A stretch of DNA of 64,000 bases from Kitasatospora mediocidica KCTC 9733 (lineage in GTDB: Bacteria; Actinomycetota; Actinomycetes; Streptomycetales; Streptomycetaceae), in the NCBI RefSeq assembly GCF_000744225.1, contig NZ_JQLN01000001.1, forward strand, positions 744,001 to 808,000, in the 5' to 3' direction. The notes below the pieces were generated by a model. That model searched no databases, was not told the origin of the DNA, and saw only the letters and a list, made by a program, of their open reading frames with translations. The stretch's first letter is position 1. Every line of letters begins with the position of its first letter. Shown piece by piece: positions 17,168-25,909 of the stretch. Made by a program: the position numbers and the translations under genes.

Positions 17168-18412
17168 ATGGCGATGCGCCGACCGCTGCCGCCGGACGCA
17201 CCGCAGGCACCGCAAGCACCGCAAGCACCGCAGGAACCGGGCGCCGACTCCCCCTGGACCCGTAACGACGCGCTGGTGGCTGCCACTACGGCCGTCCTGG
17301 ACCTGTTCACCTACACGATGACCAACCTGGACGCCCACCGCTCGTTGAGCGTCCTGGGGCTGCTGCTCAGTGTGCTGGCGGCGCTGCCGCTGCTGTTCCG
17401 GCGCCGGCACTCGTTCGCGGTCCTGGCCGGGGTGCTGGCCGTCAACCTGGCCCTGAACCTGAGCGCGCCGTTGTCCCACCGCGTGCCCTGCACCACCGTG
17501 GTGGCGCTGTTCGCCGTCACCCGTTACCGCCCGCTCACGGTCACCGTACCGGCGGGGCTGGCCACCGGACTCGTCACGCTGCTCAGCCGCGGGCCCCAGC
17601 TGAGTCTGAACGGGACGGACTGGCTGGCCGGCCTGCTGGCAAGCGGGCTCGTGGTCGGCACGGGCGCCGTACTCAACCGCTGGCAGCGCGAGGTGGAGGT
17701 CCGCCGCGCGCTGCTCGCGGAGCGTGCGGTCTCCGAGGAACGGCGGCGGATCGCACGGGAGTTGCACGACATCGTGGCCCATCACCTCACCACCATGCAG
17801 CTGATGGCCGGCGGCGCCCGGGCCAACCTCGGCGGCGACACCGAGGTGGTGCGCGAGGCCCTGGTGACACTGGAGAGCTCCGGGCGCCTGGCGCTGCGCG
17901 AGATGCGCCAACTGCTGGACGTCCTGCGGGCCGATGACGAGCACGAGGCGACCCCGGCCGCGCCGCAGCCCGGCACCGCCGACCTCGAACGGATCGTCAA
18001 CGACTCGTGCCTGGCCGGCCTGTCCACCGAGTTCACCGTCCACGGCACCGCGCGCCCGCTGCCGCCGACCACCGACCTGGCCGTCTTCCGGATCGTCCAG
18101 GAGGCGCTCACCAACGCCCGCAAACACGCCGGCCCGGCCAGGGCCCGGGTCAGCCTGACCTACCGGCCGGAGTCGGTGACCGTGGAGGTCCGCGACAACG
18201 GCTCCGGCCTGCCGGGCCGAACCGCCGGCACGGGCGCAGCGGTGGGACCGGGCCGGGAGGGCGGCGGCTACGGCCTGATCGGCATGCGCGAGCGGGCCGC
18301 ACTGCACGGCGGCAGCCTGGTGGCCGAACCACTCGCGGAGGGCGGGTTCCGCGTCACCGCCAGCCTGCCGCTGGACCCGGCCGAAGCCGCCGAGTGGGCG
18401 CAGACGTTCTGA
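17168..18412 (+). CDS. orphan NarL-type sensor histidine kinase
   Basis: A 414-residue membrane histidine kinase. A proline-alanine-rich start containing short AP-Q repeats is followed by five or six hydrophobic helices (about residues 40-170), then the HisKA_3 dimerisation helix with phospho-acceptor His in RIARELHDIVAHHL near residue 200, and an HATPase domain with VQEALTNARKHA, VEVRDNGSGLPG and GYGLIGMRERA. The ATG at 17168 has AGGGAG 9 nt upstream. No response regulator is adjacent: the next gene is Ku on the other strand, ending 18 bp away. The partner and stimulus are unknown. Confidence 0.9.
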   Translation: MAMRRPLPPDAPQAPQAPQAPQEPGADSPWTRNDALVAATTAVLDLFTYTMTNLDAHRSLSVLGLLLSVLAALPLLFRRRHSFAVLAGVLAVNLALNLSAPLSHRVPCTTVVALFAVTRYRPLTVTVPAGLATGLVTLLSRGPQLSLNGTDWLAGLLASGLVVGTGAVLNRWQREVEVRRALLAERAVSEERRRIARELHDIVAHHLTTMQLMAGGARANLGGDTEVVREALVTLESSGRLALREMRQLLDVLRADDEHEATPAAPQPGTADLERIVNDSCLAGLSTEFTVHGTARPLPPTTDLAVFRIVQEALTNARKHAGPARARVSLTYRPESVTVEVRDNGSGLPGRTAGTGAAVGPGREGGGYGLIGMRERAALHGGSLVAEPLAEGGFRVTASLPLDPAEAAEWAQTF

Positions 18413-18430
18413 GGCGTGGCGCGGTACTGG

Positions 18431-19552
18431 CTAGGCGCTGCGCAGGTGGGAGCGGCGGGTGGCCGGGGTGGCGTGTTCGACGGCGTCCTGGAGCTGGTCG
18501 CGGGTCATCGTGGAGCGGTGCGGGATCTCCAGGTCGCTGGCCCGTTTGTACAGCTCCGCCTTGGTGAGCGCGTCCAGGCTCTCCTGCGAACTCTTCGCGG
18601 TCCCCGTGCTCTTGCGGGTCGCGGCGGCCTTGAGGGGTTGCCGGGCGCTGGTGCTCTTCTTGCCCCCGGCCGGCTTGGGACTACGGCTCGACGACGGCGC
18701 GCCGCTGCGGGCGCCCCGGCCCGTGGCGGGCTCTGCCGCAGCGTCCGCCGCGGGCTCCTCGGCGGGCCGCGGGCCGGCACTCTCCAGACTGCGGTTGAGG
18801 ATGTCCATGAGGTCGATGACATTGGTCGCCTCGACCGGACCCTCGGAGGCGGCGATCTCGCGTCCCTCCGCCTTCGCCTGGACCAGCTCGCGGACCTGTT
18901 CGCTGTAGGTGTCGTGCCACTGGCCGGGGTCCCAGTCGAGCGAGAGCATGTCGATCAGCTGCTCGGCCGCCGAGAGTTCGAGGTCGGAGACGGCGATGTC
19001 CTCGTCGGGGAGGTTGTCGACCTCGCGGCGGGGGTCGCGGACCTCGTCGGCGAAGTGCATCGTGTGGGCGGTCAGGATGCCGTTCTCCGCCCTGACCGCC
19101 GTCAGGCAGGTCTTGCCGCGCATCGCGAACATCGCCAGGCCCGCCTTGTTCCGGCGCTCCATGGCCAGCTGGAGCAGTCGGTAGACCTTCGCGTACTCCT
19201 TGCCCTTGGGGCCGACGTAGTACGTGGTGTCGAAGTAGATCGGCTCCACCTGGTCCAGGTCGACGAAGCCGGTGATCTCGATGGTCTTGGACCGGCCGGG
19301 GGCGATCTGTTCCAGCTCGTCGGGCTCGACGATGACGTACTCGCCCTCGGCGAGCTCGAAGCCCTTGACGATCTCGTTGTAGGGCACCTCGTCGCCGGTG
19401 CGCTCGTTGACCCGCTTGTTGCGCACCCGGTCGGCGGTGCCGCGCTGGATCTGCCGGAAGGAGACTCCGTGCGACTCCGTGGCGGAGTAGAGGGCGATCG
19501 GCACCGTGACCAGCCCGAAGCTGAGCACTCCCGTCCAGAGCGGTCTAGCCAT
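18431..19552 (-). CDS. ku: Ku DNA end-binding protein with C-terminal SAP-like domain
   Basis: A 373-residue bacterial Ku homodimer subunit that binds double-strand ends and recruits LigD. MARPLWTGVLSFGLVTVPIALY is the family start in shortened form MARPLWTGVLSFGLV, and the beta-barrel core runs to ADLSL-type DMLSLDWDPGQWHDTY near residue 230. After it comes a Lys/Ser/Ala-rich linker and a final SAP/Rho-N-like motif (LTKAELYKRASDLEIPH). Such tails aid DNA binding. GGAGG precedes the ATG at 19550-19552. It forms a repair group with the LigD-type polymerase at 15772 and the PHP/HhH protein at 14578. Confidence 0.93.
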   Translation of the reverse strand: MARPLWTGVLSFGLVTVPIALYSATESHGVSFRQIQRGTADRVRNKRVNERTGDEVPYNEIVKGFELAEGEYVIVEPDELEQIAPGRSKTIEITGFVDLDQVEPIYFDTTYYVGPKGKEYAKVYRLLQLAMERRNKAGLAMFAMRGKTCLTAVRAENGILTAHTMHFADEVRDPRREVDNLPDEDIAVSDLELSAAEQLIDMLSLDWDPGQWHDTYSEQVRELVQAKAEGREIAASEGPVEATNVIDLMDILNRSLESAGPRPAEEPAADAAAEPATGRGARSGAPSSSRSPKPAGGKKSTSARQPLKAAATRKSTGTAKSSQESLDALTKAELYKRASDLEIPHRSTMTRDQLQDAVEHATPATRRSHLRSA

Positions 19553-19683
19553 GGCCACAACCTCCAACGACCGGTGTCGGCGATGCCGCGCGAGCCGCCC
19601 GTACGCACCGCGGCGGCACGAGCGGCGGGAGCAGCGGGCACCCGGCTTTCCATGGTGCTCCCGTTCCGGGCCTGGCGCCGCCG

Positions 19684-20424
19684 CTACGCGACCAGCCGGG
19701 CGGCGTAGTGGTGGCGCCAGGACATCACGTCGACCATCCGCAGGCCCACGGTGGACGCGGCCTCGCGCAGGGTGTCCTGGTCCACCCAGACCCAGTCGAA
19801 CCAGGTGCTGACGGCGGCGTCCCCCAGGCGCAGCCGCAGCTGGGCGTCGCCGGGGTAGCGGCCCGCGCCGAGCTGAGCGGCCACGAACTCCTCGTGCGGG
19901 CCGGTCGACATCCGCCAGTCGATGCTGGTCACGATCAGCTGACCGCCCGGCCGCAGCGCCGCGGCCAGCGTGCTCAGGAACCCGGGCACACGCGCCACGG
20001 TTCCCGCGATCCCGAGGTTCGCCCCGAGCAGGGTGACCGCCGCGTACCCGGCTCCGGCCGGCGGCTGCCAGGCGTCGCCGACCCGGCAGTCGTAGCCGGC
20101 CCGGGTCGCCAGCTCGACGGCCGCCGGGCAGCTGTCGATCCCGGTCGCGTCGATGCCGCGCTCGCGCAGCGCCTCGACGTGGCGCCCGGTGGCGCACCCG
20201 ACGTCCAGCACCGGGCCGCCGGTGATCCAGTCCAGGGCGGCCACGTCGGCCGGCGGCCGCGCGGCGGGATCCCGCAGCCACCAGTCGAGATTGGACATGC
20301 TGCGGAAACCGTCACAGCGCTCGATCTCCAGTACTTCCGGGGCCACCGAGCGCAGCGCACGTTCCATGATCTCGTCCGGGCCGAGTTCGCTTTTCCGAGC
20401 ACTCGTGGCATATTCTCGCATCAT
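19684..20424 (-). CDS. class I SAM-dependent methyltransferase of the candidate RiPP cluster
   Basis: A 246-residue methyltransferase with the SAM-binding motif I PVLDVGCATGRHVEAL near residues 71-86, the acidic residue in ATGIDSCP that binds the ribose, and a conserved LRPGGQLIVTSIDW block. Two consecutive ATGs (20424 and 20421) are possible starts. It diverges from the PaaK-like gene. Their shared 62-bp promoter region holds a perfect 9-bp inverted repeat and a 14-bp motif also found upstream of the precursor peptide. I therefore place it at the left end of the cluster. The methyl acceptor (peptide side chain, terminus, or small molecule) is unknown. Confidence 0.8.
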   Translation of the reverse strand: MMREYATSARKSELGPDEIMERALRSVAPEVLEIERCDGFRSMSNLDWWLRDPAARPPADVAALDWITGGPVLDVGCATGRHVEALRERGIDATGIDSCPAAVELATRAGYDCRVGDAWQPPAGAGYAAVTLLGANLGIAGTVARVPGFLSTLAAALRPGGQLIVTSIDWRMSTGPHEEFVAAQLGAGRYPGDAQLRLRLGDAAVSTWFDWVWVDQDTLREAASTVGLRMVDVMSWRHHYAARLVA

Positions 20425-20471
20425 TGACTTCGCTTCCCTGTCCTTGTAGCTTTTTATCCGGCAGTCAATGA
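20421..20471. promoter_or_regulatory. divergent promoter with 9-bp inverted repeat
   Basis: TCATTGACT (20421-20429) and AGTCAATGA (20463-20471) are perfect reverse complements flanking the divergent promoters of the methyltransferase and the PaaK-like gene. For the plus strand, TTGACT (20424-20429) is followed after 17 bp by TAGCTT (20447-20452), a good promoter for the PaaK-like gene. On the minus strand the sequence GTCATTGACTGCCG is nearly repeated upstream of the precursor peptide at 28142-28155. A cluster-specific activator or repressor probably binds here. Confidence 0.6.
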
Positions 20472-20486
20472 CGAAGGGCAGGCCGA

Positions 20487-21773
20487 ATGTTCAGCAGTCA
20501 GCACCTCTGTCGCCTTTTCTCCGGCGACATCACGGACTATCACCGGTTCATTGACGAACTCTTCTCCCGGCGCGTCGCGGACGTATTCTCCGACATTCCC
20601 TTCTATCGGGATCACCTGGCGTCGAAGGGGCTCACCCCGGCTGACTTCCGTGGCATATCCGACCTGTCGAAGCTGCCCGTGGTGGATCGCCGCACACTGC
20701 AGAGCCGACCCGTCGAGACATTCGTCAGTGCGGCCGCGCTCGCCGCCGGGCTGCCGTCGCCCGCCTATACGTCGGGGACGAGCGGGGAACCGCTCCAGCT
20801 CTATGCCAGCCGGGATTTCTACATAGCGTCCTTCCATCTCATGCAGCTGGCCTACGGGGGGTCGGTGCCGTTCACCGCCTCCTGCCTCTCCGAAGTGGAC
20901 AGGGTGCTTCCCGAGCAGGACGACTGCCAGGTCCACTTCATCGCGCGGAGCAACAGCGTCGCCCAGCTGTTCGAGCGGCTGAAGGAGATCCGGCCGCAGG
21001 TCGCACTGCTCGGCCCGCGCCGCTGGCGCAAGCTGGTCGAGCGGTACGGCCATGAGCTGGCGGACCTGAACCTCGTGGTGGCCGGCGCCGCGGGCGCGGC
21101 GTCGACCCCGGAGGAGCGGGCCTACCTCAGCGGCTTCGTCGGCTGTCCCGTGGTGGACATGTACGGTGCCACCGAGCTGGGCGGGGCGATCTTCGAATGC
21201 CCGCGAGGCCGGGAGCACGTCCTGGCCCACCACAACTACCTGGAAATACTCGACGACGACGGAAATCCGGCCGCGCCCGGCCATTCCGGGAATCTGGTCT
21301 GGACCGCTCTGGACAATTCCATCATGCCGCTCATCCGTTATCAGATCGGCGACACCGGGCAATTCGCCGTCGATCAGGAATGCGACTGCGGCTGGAACGG
21401 TCCGATTGTCCAGGGGGTCGGCGGCAAGGCGAGAGAGAAGATCGTCTTCCCCACCGGCATGACGCTCAACGCTTTCAAGCTCAATGTCGAGGTGCACCGG
21501 ACTCCAGGGCCTCCGCTGTTCGACGACTACCGCTTCCGGCAGGCGGAGGCCGACCTCATCAGGCTGTCCGCGGTGCGGTCGAACGATTTCAGCGAGGATA
21601 TGCTCGGCGATCTTCTCTCCCGTATCGAAAAGCTGCTCGGCGGTCATGTCCGGCTGGAACTCGTCTGGGTCGACGCCATCGACCAGCCGATGGACAAGCC
21701 CGTCTATTTCGTCTCGCTGGAACAGTCCCGCCGGGAGGCCGCGGCCGGTGCCGGCGCGCCGGTCACCCCTTGA
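20487..21773 (+). CDS. PaaK-like adenylate-forming enzyme
   Basis: A 428-residue member of the phenylacetate-CoA ligase branch of adenylate-forming enzymes, which activate a carboxylate with ATP. The phosphate-binding loop YTSGTSGEPLQLY lies near residues 92-104, MYGATELGG near 224-232, and a YQIGDTGQF motif with the hinge Asp near 288-296. A Cys pair in QECDCGWNGP resembles the metal or structural motif of PaaK. No carrier protein or CoA-using partner is nearby, so the activated acid may be a peptide carboxylate or a small acyl group. Its 3' end overlaps the opposite-strand asparagine-synthetase-like gene by 11 bp. Confidence 0.82.
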   Translation: MFSSQHLCRLFSGDITDYHRFIDELFSRRVADVFSDIPFYRDHLASKGLTPADFRGISDLSKLPVVDRRTLQSRPVETFVSAAALAAGLPSPAYTSGTSGEPLQLYASRDFYIASFHLMQLAYGGSVPFTASCLSEVDRVLPEQDDCQVHFIARSNSVAQLFERLKEIRPQVALLGPRRWRKLVERYGHELADLNLVVAGAAGAASTPEERAYLSGFVGCPVVDMYGATELGGAIFECPRGREHVLAHHNYLEILDDDGNPAAPGHSGNLVWTALDNSIMPLIRYQIGDTGQFAVDQECDCGWNGPIVQGVGGKAREKIVFPTGMTLNAFKLNVEVHRTPGPPLFDDYRFRQAEADLIRLSAVRSNDFSEDMLGDLLSRIEKLLGGHVRLELVWVDAIDQPMDKPVYFVSLEQSRREAAAGAGAPVTP

Positions 21774-23391
21774 CGTCGAAGAGCCGGGCCCAGGCGGCGA
21801 AGCAGGTGACCCGCCACAAGCGCAGGACCTCGGTCTTGCCCGGGCGGGCCGCCCTCGCCGCGTCCGTCGGGCCGCGCAGCCCGGCCGCGTCGAGCAGGCC
21901 GGGCCACTCGGCCGCGGCGTTGGCGGCCTCCTCCCGCAGGCGGTCCAGCGAGGCGAGCAGCCAGGTCATCTCGACGCTGGAGTAGCTCTTCTTCTCCGCG
22001 GGCCGCAGCAGGGTCTCCGGCACCAGCCCGTCCGCCGCCAGGCGCAGCACGTACTTGGTGCGCCCGTCCACCAGCTTGTGCTCAGCGCCGAGACCGAGCG
22101 AGAGCTCGACGAGCCGGTGGTCCAGGAACGGCGAGCGCGCCTCCTGCCCGAAGGCCGCGCCGATCTCGCGGTTGTAGCGCAGCAGGATGGGCAGGGCGCC
22201 GTAGCGCAGGTGGTGGCGGCAGAGCTCGCCGAAGGACCCGATCGCCGGGAACCGGCCGTCCTGCATGGCGGCGACCCCGGCGGGCCGGACGTCGTCCGCC
22301 AGCCAGCCCAGATCCAGCGACAGGTCGCGGCCCGGTGTGAAGCACTCGGCCGGGTGGGAGGTGCTCAGGAACGGCAGTCCGGGCACCCGCTGCCCCGCCG
22401 CGAGCGGTTCGAACGAGCTGTGCCAGGGCACGTAGCCGCCGAGCAGCTCGTCGGAGCCCACGCCGTCCAGCGTCACCCGCACCCCGTCGACGGCCATCGC
22501 CTCGCAGGCGGTCCAGTGCGCGGCGGCGATCGAGCGCTCGTAGGGGACCTCCAGCGCGGCGAGCAGCGCGTCCCTGCGGTCCAGCAGGTCCGCGCCCCTG
22601 ACGTCGGCGCGGTGGTGCGGCGCCCGCCTGCGCGCCACCACCTGCGCGACGATCTCCTCCTGGTCGTGCTCGGGGATCCCGAAGCACGCCTTGTAGGAGG
22701 AGACGGAGGTGAAGGCCGCGATCGTGGAACTGTCGATTCCCCCGGACAGCAGCAGGGCGGTACCGGACGAGCCGGCCGCCAGCCGCACCGATTCGCGCAG
22801 CCGCTCCCGGAACTCGGCGGCGGCCTCCGTCGCGGTCAGGTCGAGCGTGCCCGGCTCGGGGAGGCGGTACCACGGACGGATGGCCTGCGCGGCGGCGCCG
22901 GGGCGCCAGTTCCCCGCATCCAGCTCCAGTACGGAGCCCGGCGGCAGCTGGTACACCCCGTCGAGCAGGGTGTTGTCGTCCTGGTCGGTGAACCCGTTGA
23001 CGAGGAAGTCGATCGCCGCCGGCACATTCAGCCGCCGGGACCCGCTGTCGGCCAGGACCGTCATCCGGGTGGCGAAGGTGACGCCCCGCGCGTCCTGCGA
23101 CCAGTAGACCGTCTTCAGGCCGAGACGGTCACGGCCCACGGTCAGGCGCCTGCGGTCCTCGTCCCACAGCGCGAAGACGAACTGCCCGTCGACGGCCGCC
23201 AGTCCGGGCACTCCGTGCTCGGCCAGGACGCCGAGCAGTGCCTCGCCGTCGGTGCGGCCGCCTTCGCCGGCCGGGCGCAGCAGACTGCCGGTGAAGGCGA
23301 GCGTGTACGGACCCCGGCTCACCGTGGTGAGACTCGCGCCCCACGTCGGGGGCCGGCCGTCGCCGGTCCAGCGGCACAGATACTCGTCCAT
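21763..23391 (-). CDS. asparagine-synthetase-like amide-forming enzyme lacking the glutaminase Cys
   Basis: A 542-residue protein with the two-domain layout of class B asparagine synthetases. The C-terminal ATP-pyrophosphatase domain keeps the LLLSGGIDSSTIA loop near residues 209-221 and DGVGSDELLGGY, so it should adenylate a carboxylate. In the N-terminal domain the residue after Met is Asp, not the Cys that hydrolyses glutamine; the only nearby Cys is residue 6. Ammonia release from glutamine is thus unlikely, as in lasso-peptide cyclases and beta-lactam synthetases, which join the activated acid to an internal or supplied amine. The start overlaps the HTTM stop as TGATG, implying coupled translation. 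Confidence 0.85.
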   Translation of the reverse strand: MDEYLCRWTGDGRPPTWGASLTTVSRGPYTLAFTGSLLRPAGEGGRTDGEALLGVLAEHGVPGLAAVDGQFVFALWDEDRRRLTVGRDRLGLKTVYWSQDARGVTFATRMTVLADSGSRRLNVPAAIDFLVNGFTDQDDNTLLDGVYQLPPGSVLELDAGNWRPGAAAQAIRPWYRLPEPGTLDLTATEAAAEFRERLRESVRLAAGSSGTALLLSGGIDSSTIAAFTSVSSYKACFGIPEHDQEEIVAQVVARRRAPHHRADVRGADLLDRRDALLAALEVPYERSIAAAHWTACEAMAVDGVRVTLDGVGSDELLGGYVPWHSSFEPLAAGQRVPGLPFLSTSHPAECFTPGRDLSLDLGWLADDVRPAGVAAMQDGRFPAIGSFGELCRHHLRYGALPILLRYNREIGAAFGQEARSPFLDHRLVELSLGLGAEHKLVDGRTKYVLRLAADGLVPETLLRPAEKKSYSSVEMTWLLASLDRLREEAANAAAEWPGLLDAAGLRGPTDAARAARPGKTEVLRLWRVTCFAAWARLFDVKG

Positions 23392-24890
23392 CAGAACAAC
23401 TGCCTCTCACGGTCGGACGACAGGACCGAGCCCTGCTCGGAGTGCGGCGCGGATGTGCTCGTCGGGAGGACGAAGGGGAACAGGTTGAGCCGCCACCAGC
23501 GGGGGAACCCCTCGGGGCGCAGCGATTCGGCGCCGGTTCCCCCGCGTGCCGTCACGGTGTAGGAGCGCCCGCGGTACCGCACCGCGACCGTCACCTCGGC
23601 CGGACGCGTGGCCGCCCGGCAGACGCGCTCCAGGGCCTCGAAGAAGAAGTACGGGCGGTATTCGTAGTCCTGCGGCTGGGACAGCACGGTGCGCGCGAGT
23701 TCCGCGGCGCCGTCCGCGCGGTCGATCTCGTCGGCGCCCGGCAGGCCTTCGACCGAGTCGACGCACAGATACCGGGCGAGCTGCCAGAGGCGCCAACGCC
23801 CCGGGAACACCAGGTGGTTCCAGTCCTTGCAGTGCAGGTTGCTGAACATCGTCATGCTGAACTCGGTCTTGAGACCGAGATAGGGGGCCAGCCCGTTCAC
23901 CGTGTACAGCGCCAGCAGGACGGCGGCGGCCGGCCAGGCGCCGCCCGCGTCCGGCGATCCGGGATGCCAGGCGGACGGCCCGGTCAGCGCCTGGACGATC
24001 TCCACCACGAACCACGCGGTGAGCAGGCCGAAGCAGGTCTGGATGACCCAGGCCACGCCGCGGTGCCGGTAGGGGAGTTGCCGGTTCGCCCGGCGCGGGG
24101 TGATCAGCCACACCATCACGCAGGCGACCACGCCGGCGACCGCGAAGCCGGTGGCGGAGTGCGGCACCGGCCAGGACGAGCTCAGCGCGGTCGGCAGGAA
24201 CGCCGCCAGTCCCGCGTACATGACGGCCGAGAAGTTCACGATGCCCAGCAGGGCGAGGCCGAAGTGGAAGACGATTCCGGCGAGCACTCCGGTGTAGCGC
24301 GTCTGCGGCACCATCAGCAGGACCGGGATGCCCAGTTCGTACACCAGCGTGCTCACCACGGCATAGCGGCGGGCCAGTTGGACGAGCCACGGCGCCTGCA
24401 CGCCGCGGTCCCAGCACATGAACGCGGCGAACGTGCCGGCGTAGCCGTCCAGGCTCAGGAAGCTCCGGTTGAGCTTGTGCGTGAAGGCCGCCAGATAGGT
24501 GATGATCATCAGCCACTGCACGCTGACGATCACCAGGGCCCGGCTCTGCTGTTCGCTGCCCCCGGCGGCCCTCAGGCCGTCCGCCGCGAGGACGGCGGCC
24601 AGCATGAAGGCGCCGAGCACCAGGTGGTTGGAGACCCGCAGCGAGTAGCTCGCGATCACCAGGACCAGCAGGACGAAGACCGCCAGGTGCGCCGCGACGG
24701 CGGACGGCTGGACCGCCATCCAGGCGCAGACCGCCATGAACGCGACGTGCAGGGCGTAGTGCGCCCGCGAGCCGAGCCGCAGTCCCAGGGTCGGGACGAA
24801 GCAGCGCCGCAGGTACTCCTCGCCGTCACGGGTGAGGTAGAGCAGCTCGTGCGCCAGCAGCGCCGCGCCGAGCAGCCTGATGACGGTCAC
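23391..24890 (-). CDS. HTTM-domain integral membrane protein (VKGC-like)
   Basis: A 499-residue membrane protein with about nine hydrophobic helices (residues 1-345) and a soluble C-terminal part of about 150 residues. It resembles the HTTM domain, the membrane region shared with vitamin K-dependent gamma-carboxylases; a charged helix containing FTHKLNRSFLSLDGY and a CWDRG motif are typical landmarks. The GTG at 24888-24890 overlaps the TGA of the methyltransferase (GTGA), so I choose it as start. The tail ends with a beta-rich VTVAVRYRGRSYTVTARG segment. Whether it modifies the peptide (for example Glu, of which each core has two) or anchors the enzymes at the membrane is open. Confidence 0.75.
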   Translation of the reverse strand: MTVIRLLGAALLAHELLYLTRDGEEYLRRCFVPTLGLRLGSRAHYALHVAFMAVCAWMAVQPSAVAAHLAVFVLLVLVIASYSLRVSNHLVLGAFMLAAVLAADGLRAAGGSEQQSRALVIVSVQWLMIITYLAAFTHKLNRSFLSLDGYAGTFAAFMCWDRGVQAPWLVQLARRYAVVSTLVYELGIPVLLMVPQTRYTGVLAGIVFHFGLALLGIVNFSAVMYAGLAAFLPTALSSSWPVPHSATGFAVAGVVACVMVWLITPRRANRQLPYRHRGVAWVIQTCFGLLTAWFVVEIVQALTGPSAWHPGSPDAGGAWPAAAVLLALYTVNGLAPYLGLKTEFSMTMFSNLHCKDWNHLVFPGRWRLWQLARYLCVDSVEGLPGADEIDRADGAAELARTVLSQPQDYEYRPYFFFEALERVCRAATRPAEVTVAVRYRGRSYTVTARGGTGAESLRPEGFPRWWRLNLFPFVLPTSTSAPHSEQGSVLSSDRERQLF

Positions 24891-25909
24891 TGCGGCCGAC
24901 GCCCCGCGACGACGGCGTAGAGGCCGAACGACTGCTGGACCGTGACGTCCACGAAGCCGGCCGCCGTGAGCACCGCGGCCATCTCCTCCCGGGTGTACTG
25001 CTTGCCCCGGTGGCTGAGCAGCATCGTGACCGACAGGCAGGCCGCCGCGAGCGGGCCGTCCTTGCGCGCGTCCAGCGGCAGTTCGTGGACGAGGACCGAA
25101 CCGCCGGGCCGCAGCGCCGCGTACGCGCGACGCGCCAGCTCCTCGCAGGTGGCGGGGTCCCAGTTGTGCCAGACGCTCGCGAAGAGCACCGCGTCCTGGT
25201 CGGCGGGCCAGGGTTCCTCGCCCAGCATGTCCTGGTCGGCGGTGAAGACCCGGCCGTCGAGCCCCTCGGCGGCGATCCGCTCGGCGGCCAGCCGGCAGAC
25301 CGGCCCGCGGTCCAGGACCACGCACTCGATGCCGGGGTGTTCCCGGGCGACGGCCATCGCCAGGCTGCCGGAGCCGCCCGCGACGTCGAGGAACCGGCGG
25401 GCCCCGGCGAGCGAGGGATGCGCCGCCAGTGCGGCGGCGGCGGGCCGGGCGAAGGCCGCCATCCGCTCGGTGAAGTCGCGGACCTCCTCGTCGGGGAGCA
25501 GGCTGACGTCTCCCGCGAGTGGCGTGATCGCGCCGTCGCCCGGGCTGGACGCCTGGCGCAGAGCGGTCAGCCCGGGGTCGTCCGGGCGCAGGAAGCGACC
25601 GCGGTAGAACTCGCTCGACCGCAGCAGATAGGTGGCCGCGACGTCGGTGAGGGTGAACCGTCCGTCGTGGTCCGCCCGCAGCAACCCCAGCGCGGCCTCC
25701 ACCGCGAGCATGGCCTCGGCGGCGCGCGGCGTCGTGCCGAGGTGGTCGGCCACCTGCGCGGCGTCGGCGGGACGCGCGGCGAGCAGGTCGAAGAGGCCCA
25801 GATCCATGGCCAGTTGCGTCATCGGCAGGACGTGGCGCCCGTGCCGCAGTTCGAGCAGCAGGGTGTCGTCGGCGACTGCGGCGGTGTCGATCGCACCTGA
25901 TGTCGTCAT
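24887..25909 (-). CDS. O-methyltransferase (winged-helix dimerisation type)
   Basis: A 340-residue methyltransferase of the plant-type/ antibiotic O-methyltransferase family. Residues about 25-110 are a winged-helix dimerisation domain, followed by the SAM motif FLDVAGGSGSLAMAVA near 173-188, the CVVLDRGPVC acidic block, and VWHNWDPATCEELARRA carrying the His-type general base region. The start ATG (25907-25909) overlaps the stop of the dioxygenase gene as ATGA, and its own stop overlaps the HTTM start, so the three are translationally coupled. Probable acceptors are a hydroxyl introduced by the neighbouring oxygenases or a carboxylate. Confidence 0.83.
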   Translation of the reverse strand: MTTSGAIDTAAVADDTLLLELRHGRHVLPMTQLAMDLGLFDLLAARPADAAQVADHLGTTPRAAEAMLAVEAALGLLRADHDGRFTLTDVAATYLLRSSEFYRGRFLRPDDPGLTALRQASSPGDGAITPLAGDVSLLPDEEVRDFTERMAAFARPAAAALAAHPSLAGARRFLDVAGGSGSLAMAVAREHPGIECVVLDRGPVCRLAAERIAAEGLDGRVFTADQDMLGEEPWPADQDAVLFASVWHNWDPATCEELARRAYAALRPGGSVLVHELPLDARKDGPLAAACLSVTMLLSHRGKQYTREEMAAVLTAAGFVDVTVQQSFGLYAVVAGRRPQ

